From Clostridiales bacterium (GTDB taxonomy: Bacteria > Bacillota > Clostridia > Peptostreptococcales > NVVX01), in the NCBI GenBank assembly GCA_021129785.1, contig JAJOKQ010000044.1, positions 1 through 5,392 of the forward strand: a stretch of DNA of 5,392 nt, written 5' to 3'. The notes beneath the pieces are model-generated. The model saw only the letters and a program-made list of their open reading frames with translations, was not told the DNA's origin and searched no databases. The translations under genes and the position numbers were made by a program. Position 1 is the first letter of the stretch, and every line of letters starts with the position of its first letter. Of this stretch, positions 1-5,392 are shown one piece after another.

Positions 1-267
1 GTGATTGTAAAAAAAGATACAAAAATACTTGATTCAGTTATTCATGCGAATGCTCAGATTGGTCAAAATGTGAATATTCAAAAAAGCATAATTGGTGAAG
101 AAACTATAATAGAAGATGGATGCAAAATAGGAGAAAGCGGTGAAGATAAGAAAGTCACAGTTATAACAGGCTCAGTTATGGTTCCTAGTGGTACAGTAAT
201 TGAGAGCGGCACCGTACTAAGTTTTGAGAATTGTCATGAGTTTAGTTGTATAGCGGTGGATAAATAA
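1..267 (+). CDS. glgC: Glucose-1-phosphate adenylyltransferase, C-terminal end (partial, 5' end outside the window)
   Basis: This is the 3' end of the gene for ADP-glucose pyrophosphorylase, the cytoplasmic enzyme that makes ADP-glucose and pyrophosphate from ATP and glucose-1-phosphate, the first committed step of bacterial glycogen synthesis. Only 88 codons are present, against roughly 380 for a whole GlgC. The reading frame is open from base 1, so the opening GTG is taken as an internal valine codon, not a start. What is visible is the C-terminal left-handed beta-helix, with imperfect hexapeptide repeats (for example SVIHANAQIG, residues 12-21, and SIIGEETIIEDGCKIG, 29-44), then the usual closing strands (VTVITGSVMVPSGTVI, 52-67). 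The nucleotidyltransferase domain lies upstream of the window. The last residues (about 76-88, with two cysteines) look like an extra tail. Position directly before glgD supports GlgC; another hexapeptide-repeat sugar nucleotidyltransferase is the only serious alternative. Confidence 0.88.
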   Translation: MIVKKDTKILDSVIHANAQIGQNVNIQKSIIGEETIIEDGCKIGESGEDKKVTVITGSVMVPSGTVIESGTVLSFENCHEFSCIAVDK

Positions 268-275
268 CAAGAAGT

Positions 276-282
276 GAGGTGA
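276..282 (+). promoter_or_regulatory. Ribosome binding site of glgD (decides a TTG start)
   Basis: GAGGTGA matches the 3' end of 16S rRNA and sits 5 bases before TTG at 288. It overlaps the in-frame GTG at 279, so that GTG is probably part of the binding site and not a start. Nothing of similar strength lies upstream of 279. Confidence 0.65.
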
Positions 283-287
283 GATAT

Positions 288-1400
288 TTGAAAGATGTTA
301 TGGCAATAATAAATGACACAGTGAATAAGCAAAGTTTGAAAGAGTTGACGCTTTATAGATCACTATCGGCGATGCCTATCGCTGGGAGATATAGAATAGT
401 TGATTTTGCACTGTCAAATATGGCAAATTCTAAAATAAGAAATATAGGTATCTTAACTCAAAGTAAAAATAGATCCCTTATAGACCATGTAAGAGCAGGA
501 GAAGAGTGGGATTTAATTAGTAAGAGAGCAGGATTATTTATTTTACCCCCTATGAGGATGTCAGATAGTTTTTTATCTAAAGAAGGAGATATAGCAACCT
601 ACTATGAACATTTGGATTATATTAAAAGGAGCAGGCAAAAACAAGTAATAATTTATGCAAATGACATTGTATGCAATATAAATCTTTCGGAATTTGTAGG
701 CTTTCATAAAAAGAGTGGCGCAGACATTACCGTACTTTACACTCTGCGTGATAAAAAATATAAGGAAAAACATACACTAATTGAAACGGACGATAAAGAG
801 CGAGTAATTGATATGGCAATTAACACAGAAACTACATTCAGTAATAAAGAAGCACTGGGAATCTATATAATGGATAAGAAAATACTTATTGAGATAATAG
901 AAAATTGTCATGCTAGAGGATTAGGCAGCTTAGAAATGGATGGTTTCGTTAAGAACATTAATAAGTATAAAATAATGGGATTTAAATGGCTAGGACACTA
1001 TATGAGAATAAATTCTATTAGAAATTTTTTTAATCATAATATGGACTTGCTTAAACCAGAAATATGGAAAGAATTATTCTTTAAAAGCGGGCTAATTTAT
1101 ACAAAAGTAAGAAATGAGCCACCAACTAAATATACTAAAAACTCAAAAGTTAGTAATTCTCTTATTGCTAATGGATGCGTTATTGAGGGAACAGTAGAGA
1201 ATTCTGTATTGTTTAGGGGGGTGAAAATTTGCAAAGGTGCTACTGTTAGAAACAGCATCATCATGCAAATGGGAGTAATCGGAGAGAGAGCATCTTTAAG
1301 ATATGCAATATTAGATAAGCAAGCTATAGTATTTGCAGGCAAACAGCTAAGAGGAGACAAGCACTATCCTGTTATTGTAGAGAAAAAAGCTAGAATATAA
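288..1400 (+). CDS. glgD: GlgD, GlgC-like subunit of glucose-1-phosphate adenylyltransferase
   Basis: GlgD is a paralogue of GlgC found in Firmicutes. In studied systems it is poorly active or inactive alone and forms a more active complex with GlgC. With a TTG start the protein has 370 residues; GTG at 279 would add three (M-R-Y). The nucleotidyltransferase-like domain is recognisable from SLSAMPIAGRYRIVDFALSN (about 25-44), the counterpart of the GlgC block ending in GG-RYR-IDF-LSN. The glycine-rich AGG-G-RL nucleotide loop of GlgC is replaced by AIINDTVNKQSLKELT (6-21). The EKP motif that binds glucose-1-phosphate is absent (region MAINTETTF, 176-184), and the YW-DVGT motif is replaced by GHYMRINS (236-243) before a conserved NMDLL. 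Residues from about 281 to 352 form a C-terminal hexapeptide beta-helix. The missing motifs favour GlgD over a second GlgC. It lies 20 bases after glgC and 10 before glgA, so co-expression is likely. Confidence 0.9.
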   Translation: MKDVMAIINDTVNKQSLKELTLYRSLSAMPIAGRYRIVDFALSNMANSKIRNIGILTQSKNRSLIDHVRAGEEWDLISKRAGLFILPPMRMSDSFLSKEGDIATYYEHLDYIKRSRQKQVIIYANDIVCNINLSEFVGFHKKSGADITVLYTLRDKKYKEKHTLIETDDKERVIDMAINTETTFSNKEALGIYIMDKKILIEIIENCHARGLGSLEMDGFVKNINKYKIMGFKWLGHYMRINSIRNFFNHNMDLLKPEIWKELFFKSGLIYTKVRNEPPTKYTKNSKVSNSLIANGCVIEGTVENSVLFRGVKICKGATVRNSIIMQMGVIGERASLRYAILDKQAIVFAGKQLRGDKHYPVIVEKKARI

Positions 1401-1405
1401 GGGGG
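1398..1405 (+). promoter_or_regulatory. Ribosome binding site of glgA overlapping the glgD stop codon
   Basis: TAAGGGGG differs at one base from the ideal TAAGGAGG and ends 5 bases before the glgA ATG at 1411. Its TAA is the glgD stop codon, so ribosomes ending glgD finish on the glgA binding site. That arrangement suggests translational coupling (inference). Confidence 0.7.
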
Positions 1406-1410
1406 GAATT

Positions 1411-2835
1411 ATGAAAATTTTATTGGTTGCAGCGGAAGCATACCCATTTGCTAAAAGAGGTGGTTTAGGAGACGTCATTGGTTCGTTGCCATTGGCGTTA
1501 AAAGATAAAGGGATTGATGTACGGGTAGTTATTCCGAAATACTCGGATATCCCATCGAGCTATAGAAGTAAAATGGAAAAATTGAGAAATTTTAATGTGA
1601 AAATTGGATGGAGAAATCAATATTGTGGGATAGAAAAATTGCAACATAAAAAAGTTGATTTCTATTTTATTGACAATGAGTATTACTTTTACAGAAATAA
1701 TCTTTATGGGTATTATGACGAAGCAGAGAGGTTTGCTTTCTTTAATAGGGCTGTTTTAGATATGCTGCCAATTATAGATTTTAAACCTGATGTTATCCAT
1801 TGTCATGATTGGCACACTGGGATGATTAGTGTTTTGCTTGAGTCGCAGTATAGAGAAAAAGAGTTTTACAAGAATATAAAAACGCTGTATACAATACATA
1901 ATTTAAAATATCAAGGGGTGTTCTCAAGAGAAATTTTAGGAGATCTTCTAGGTCTTGACGAAAGCCATTTTGTAGAGAAAAAACTAAAATTCTATGATGC
2001 TGTAAGCTTTATGAAGGGAGGAATAATTTACTCGGATGCAATTAATACTGTTAGCAAAACTTATGCAAGAGAGATTCAAACTCAATATTTTGGGGAGCAG
2101 CTTCATGGTCTTTTAAAAGAAAAAAGAAACGATTTGCATGGAATTTTAAATGGAATTGATGGAGATGAATATAACCCAAGAACAGACCCCTATATTATTA
2201 AATATAACGCAAGAATGATTAAGACGAAACTAATAAACAAGACTAAGTTACAAAAAAAATTTGCACTAGAAGTAAACCCAAGTGTACCATTAATTGCATT
2301 AGTATCTAGATTAGTTCCGCAAAAAGGAATTGATTTAATAATGGCTGTGTTAGATGATATAATGAATTTAGGAGTTCAATTTATTGTGCTAGGGACTGGA
2401 GAAATAAAGTACGAGAAATTCTTTAGGGCGGCAGAACTAAGGCACGAAGGGAGATTATCTAGTAATATTATGTTTAGTGATGAGCTAGCGCATAAAATAT
2501 ATGCATCTTCAGATTTGTTTTTAATGCCTTCGTTATTTGAACCGTGTGGCTTAGGACAAATGATAGCTTTGAGATATGGAAGTTTGCCAATTGTTAGAGA
2601 AACAGGCGGGTTAAAGGACACAGTCATGTCGTACAACGAATATACAGGAGAAGGGAATGGATTTACTTTTACTAAGTATAACGCACATGACATGTTATTT
2701 ACTATTAGGAGAGCTGCAAGATTTTATGACAACAAAAAAATATGGAATAGGATTGTACAAAATGCAATGAGGTCTGATAATAATTGGGGTATTTCAGCAG
2801 AGAAATATATCAACTTATACAACAGTTTATTGTGA
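1411..2835 (+). CDS. glgA: Glycogen synthase (ADP-glucose type, GT5 family)
   Basis: GlgA transfers glucose from ADP-glucose to the non-reducing end of alpha-1,4-glucan in the cytoplasm. The 474 residues match the usual family length (E. coli GlgA has 477). It has two Rossmann-like domains of the GT-B fold. The N-terminal one opens with KRGGLGDVIGSLP (15-27), holding the ADP-glucose lysine K15 and D21, then HCHDWHTG (130-137) and TIHNLKYQG (161-169). The linker region holds ILNGIDGDEYNP (245-256). The C-terminal domain holds SRLVPQKG (299-306, with R300 and K305) and FEPCGLGQMIALRYG (376-390, with E377), then RETGGLKDTV (396-405). R300, K305 and E377 fall at the same numbers as the E. coli catalytic residues, so the enzyme should be active. 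The start ATG follows a strong binding site. One oddity is arginine at residue 16, where the family usually has threonine (KTGGL). GT5 starch synthase is the same family; the operon settles the call. Confidence 0.96.
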   Translation: MKILLVAAEAYPFAKRGGLGDVIGSLPLALKDKGIDVRVVIPKYSDIPSSYRSKMEKLRNFNVKIGWRNQYCGIEKLQHKKVDFYFIDNEYYFYRNNLYGYYDEAERFAFFNRAVLDMLPIIDFKPDVIHCHDWHTGMISVLLESQYREKEFYKNIKTLYTIHNLKYQGVFSREILGDLLGLDESHFVEKKLKFYDAVSFMKGGIIYSDAINTVSKTYAREIQTQYFGEQLHGLLKEKRNDLHGILNGIDGDEYNPRTDPYIIKYNARMIKTKLINKTKLQKKFALEVNPSVPLIALVSRLVPQKGIDLIMAVLDDIMNLGVQFIVLGTGEIKYEKFFRAAELRHEGRLSSNIMFSDELAHKIYASSDLFLMPSLFEPCGLGQMIALRYGSLPIVRETGGLKDTVMSYNEYTGEGNGFTFTKYNAHDMLFTIRRAARFYDNKKIWNRIVQNAMRSDNNWGISAEKYINLYNSLL

Positions 2836-2897
2836 AGTAGTGTGAAAATACCACAGGATGAATGATCATCTGGTAGAGTTGAATTCAAATATAAGAA

Positions 2898-2904
2898 GAG
2901 GAGG
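2898..2904 (+). promoter_or_regulatory. Ribosome binding site of glgP (decides the ATG at 2912)
   Basis: GAGGAGG is a near-ideal Shine-Dalgarno sequence, 7 bases before ATG at 2912. If translation began at the in-frame ATG at 2858, this site would be coding and read as R-R-G-G-F, the typical mark of a start called too early. No comparable site precedes 2858. Confidence 0.85.
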
Positions 2905-2911
2905 TTTTTGT

Positions 2912-5374
2912 ATGAGTAATTCAGTATTTAAAAAGAAGAGTAAAGAAGAGGTGAAAGATGCTATTGTACTAAAGCTTCAAAATATGTTTGGAAGAACATT
3001 GAAAATGGCATCAAAAGGGCAATTGTACAAGGCGATAGCCATGACACTAAGAGATGACATGATGAAAAAATGGGCGTATTCAAAGGAAATGGCAACAGAA
3101 GAAAATGGAAGAACTCTGTACTACTTATCTATGGAATTTCTTGTAGGTAGAATGCTAGGAAAAAATTTAATAAATCTATCTGAAGAAGAAGAGTTTTTTA
3201 CAGCTTGTGATGAACTAGGAATAGATTTGAGAGAAATTAGAAACATTGAACCAAATGCAGGTCTAGGTAATGGTGGTTTAGGAAGACTTGCTGCGTGTTT
3301 TCTAGATTCTATATCTTCGTTAGGAATGCCTGGGCATGGTAATGGAATTAGGTATGAATATGGTTTGTTTGAACAAAAGATTATTGATGGATATCAAATT
3401 GAAATTCCAGATCCATGGCTAGAAGATGGGAATGTGTGGGAAGTAGCTAAGCATGAAGAACCAGAAATAATCTATTTTGGTGGGACGGTTGAGACACAAA
3501 TGATTAATGGAGTAGCAAAATATATTCAGAGAAATTGCCAAACAGTAAAAGCAATTCCTTATGATATGGCGATTACAGGTTACAAAACTCCTGTAGTGAA
3601 TACCTTAAGGCTGTGGGGAGCAAGAGCTGTTAAACCTATGGACATGGCTTTATTTGGACAAGGACAATATGTGGATGCGATTGCAGAAAAAGAATTGGCA
3701 GAATCTATTTCAAAGGTATTGTATCCGGAAGATAATCATGAAGAGGGGAAATCTTTAAGATTAAAGCAACAGTATTTCTTTGTATCAGCCAGTATTAAAA
3801 GTATTGTTAGAAAATACAAAAAAACTAATGCACAAATTGAAGACTTTGCCAAAAAATCAGTAATACATGTAAATGATACTCATCCTGCACTAGGGATTCC
3901 AGAACTTATGAGAATTCTAATAGATCAAGAGGGACTAAGTTGGGATATAGCATGGGAAATTACAAAGAACACATTTGCTTATACTAACCATACTGTTTTA
4001 CAAGAAGCACTAGAGAAATGGCCTATTGATTTGCTACAAAAGCTACTTCCGAGAATTTACGATATCATTCATGAAATAAATGAAAGATTCTGCAAAACAC
4101 TGTGGGATAAATATCCAGGAGAGTGGGACAAAATAGCTCATATGGCAATAATATCGCATGGCGAAGTGAAGATGGCAAATTTATGTATAGTAGGCGCGTT
4201 TTCAGTAAATGGTGTTGCAGCCTTGCATACGAATATACTAAAAAAAGATGTATTTAAAGATTTCTATGAAATGTACCCAGACAGATTTGTAAGTATTACT
4301 AACGGGGTCGATCATCGCAGATTTTTATATAAATCTAACAAGAGGCTTGCTAGATTATTGACAGATAATATTGGCGATGAATGGATTTCTGATGCTTCTA
4401 AACTTAAAAAGTTTGCGAAGTTTGCAAAAGATAGTAGTGTTCAAGAGGAGTTAAGAAAACTAAGAGAGCATAAAAAGGAGTCTTTGGCTAAGTATATTTT
4501 TGAGAAGAATGGCATAAAAGTAGATCCGAAATCTATTTATGACGTTCAAATCAAACGACTACACGAATATAAAAGACAGTTCATGAACGTGCTTCACATT
4601 ATGTATTTGTATAACAAGATTAAAGGAGATCCAAACTTTAAAATGCATCCAAGAACATTTATTTTTGGTGGAAAGGCGGCACCAGGTTATCACAATGCCA
4701 AGATGATAATTAAACTAATTCACTCAGTCGGGGATAAAATCAATAATGATAAGACTATTGAAGATAAACTTAAAGTTGTATTCATAGAAAACTACAAAGT
4801 ATCTTTAGCAGAAAAAATTATACCTGCTACTGATATAAGCGAGCAGATATCGACTGCAGGGAAAGAAGCTTCTGGAACTGGGAATATGAAGTTTATGATG
4901 AATGGTGCAATAACTATAGGGACTCTAGATGGTGCGAATGTAGAAATTAAAGAGGCTGTAGGTGATGATAATATTTTCATATTTGGATTAACTGCAGAAG
5001 AAACAGATGCATACTATAAAGGAGGGCATTATAAACCACTAGAAATTTACGAAAGACATAAAGAAATTAGAACTGTAGTAGAACAGCTTGTAAATGGTTT
5101 TTACGCTGAAGAAAATACAGAGCTTTTTAGAGAGCTACATGATGGTTTATTGTACGGGCATGGTGGAATGGCTGACCCATACTTTATTCTTAAGGATTTT
5201 GAATCTTATTACGTTACTCAAGCAAGAATTGGACAACTATATAATAAACCAAGTGCTTGGTGGGAAAAATCGATATACAACATAGCATACTCAGGCGGGT
5301 TTTCAAGTGATAGAACTATAAAGGACTATAGTGAAAAAATTTGGAAATTGAATAAACATGGATTTGCGAAATGA
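2912..5374 (+). CDS. glgP: Glycogen phosphorylase (GT35 family, PLP-dependent)
   Basis: GlgP cleaves alpha-1,4-glucan from its non-reducing ends with inorganic phosphate, giving glucose-1-phosphate; it uses pyridoxal phosphate (PLP) as cofactor and is cytoplasmic. From ATG 2912 the protein has 820 residues, normal for the family; the in-frame ATG at 2858 would add 18 residues without a binding site. In order it shows LYYLSMEFLVGR (69-80), GLGNGGLGRLAACFLDS (117-133), the LRLKQQYFF block (near 282-290), HVNDTHPALGIPEL (319-332), IKRLHEYKRQ (547-556; K548, R549 and K554 match the phosphate-site residues of muscle phosphorylase), GGKAAPGY (586-593) and EASGTGNMKF (652-661), where K660 is the expected PLP-binding lysine. 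The animal-type N-terminal phosphorylation site is not evident. The stretch TNGVDHRRFL (463-472) departs from the usual TNGI-x-x-RRWL. It follows glgA by 76 bases with no visible terminator between. Maltodextrin phosphorylase is the same family; the operon favours glycogen. Confidence 0.96.
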   Translation: MSNSVFKKKSKEEVKDAIVLKLQNMFGRTLKMASKGQLYKAIAMTLRDDMMKKWAYSKEMATEENGRTLYYLSMEFLVGRMLGKNLINLSEEEEFFTACDELGIDLREIRNIEPNAGLGNGGLGRLAACFLDSISSLGMPGHGNGIRYEYGLFEQKIIDGYQIEIPDPWLEDGNVWEVAKHEEPEIIYFGGTVETQMINGVAKYIQRNCQTVKAIPYDMAITGYKTPVVNTLRLWGARAVKPMDMALFGQGQYVDAIAEKELAESISKVLYPEDNHEEGKSLRLKQQYFFVSASIKSIVRKYKKTNAQIEDFAKKSVIHVNDTHPALGIPELMRILIDQEGLSWDIAWEITKNTFAYTNHTVLQEALEKWPIDLLQKLLPRIYDIIHEINERFCKTLWDKYPGEWDKIAHMAIISHGEVKMANLCIVGAFSVNGVAALHTNILKKDVFKDFYEMYPDRFVSITNGVDHRRFLYKSNKRLARLLTDNIGDEWISDASKLKKFAKFAKDSSVQEELRKLREHKKESLAKYIFEKNGIKVDPKSIYDVQIKRLHEYKRQFMNVLHIMYLYNKIKGDPNFKMHPRTFIFGGKAAPGYHNAKMIIKLIHSVGDKINNDKTIEDKLKVVFIENYKVSLAEKIIPATDISEQISTAGKEASGTGNMKFMMNGAITIGTLDGANVEIKEAVGDDNIFIFGLTAEETDAYYKGGHYKPLEIYERHKEIRTVVEQLVNGFYAEENTELFRELHDGLLYGHGGMADPYFILKDFESYYVTQARIGQLYNKPSAWWEKSIYNIAYSGGFSSDRTIKDYSEKIWKLNKHGFAK

Positions 5375-5392
5375 GTTAAGAATGAGACAGGG

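Noticed and set aside
573..773. Minus-strand open frame inside glgD
   Set aside because: It lies wholly within glgD on the other strand, shows no recognisable family, and has no good ribosome binding site; it is a shadow of the real gene.
1215..1223. Strong Shine-Dalgarno-like AGGGGGGTGA inside glgD
   Set aside because: The only start codon at a usable distance (TTG 1229) meets a stop after six codons, and the GTG at 1221 is too close. The bases encode R-G-V in the beta-helix; it is best read as coding sequence.
1097..1360. Minus-strand open frame opposite the beta-helix part of glgD
   Set aside because: The + strand frame carries a clear hexapeptide-repeat domain here, and the antisense protein resembles nothing I recognise.
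2376..2693. Minus-strand open frame opposite the 3' part of glgA
   Set aside because: It covers the conserved EPCGL block of glgA on the coding strand; the antisense frame is a by-product of that.
2854..2872. Bulged hairpin as a terminator between glgA and glgP
   Set aside because: The stem is short, interrupted and AT-containing, and no run of T follows, so it does not qualify as an intrinsic terminator.
2890..2895. TATAAG as a possible -10 box for glgP
   Set aside because: No -35-like hexamer lies at the right distance, and transcription would begin inside or after the ribosome binding site.
4792..4980. Minus-strand open frame opposite the PLP-lysine region of glgP
   Set aside because: It overlaps the most conserved block of glgP and has no features of its own.
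5094..5285. Plus-strand open frame in another frame within glgP
   Set aside because: It is out of frame with the conserved C-terminal end of glgP and has no ribosome binding site.
5375..5392. ATG at 5382 as the start of a next gene
   Set aside because: Only a few codons remain before the window ends and no clear ribosome binding site precedes it, so nothing can be called.

Overview
This window is a compact, single-strand block of glycogen-metabolism genes, all on the + strand: the 3' end of glgC, then glgD, glgA and glgP. The DNA is AT-rich. Arginine is mostly AGA/AGG, ATA is common for isoleucine, and the Shine-Dalgarno (SD) sequences are strong and G-rich. These traits, together with a separate glgD gene (a GlgC-like subunit known from Firmicutes), point to a low-GC Firmicute, most likely of class Clostridia. 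I cannot name the genus from sequence alone.

Layout: 1-267 is the C-terminal left-handed beta-helix end of GlgC, cut by the window edge. 288-1400 is glgD; a TTG start at 288 fits the ribosome binding site better than the in-frame GTG at 279. 1411-2835 is glgA, whose ribosome binding site overlaps the glgD stop codon. 2912-5374 is glgP; a good ribosome binding site places its start at 2912, not at the upstream in-frame ATG at 2858. The spacers are 20, 10 and 76 bases. I see no promoter or terminator in them, so the four genes are probably one transcript that begins upstream of the window. The last 18 bases after glgP hold nothing that can be called.

How the genes work together: GlgC, with GlgD as a partner subunit, makes ADP-glucose from glucose-1-phosphate and ATP. 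GlgA adds the glucose to the non-reducing ends of alpha-1,4-glucan. GlgP removes glucose from the same ends as glucose-1-phosphate. The block therefore carries both elongation and breakdown of the storage polymer. No branching enzyme (glgB) or debranching enzyme lies in the window.

I found no mobile element, CRISPR array, RNA gene or unknown system. The observations worth a second look are modest: two start-site corrections and several substitutions in otherwise conserved motifs of GlgD, GlgA and GlgP.
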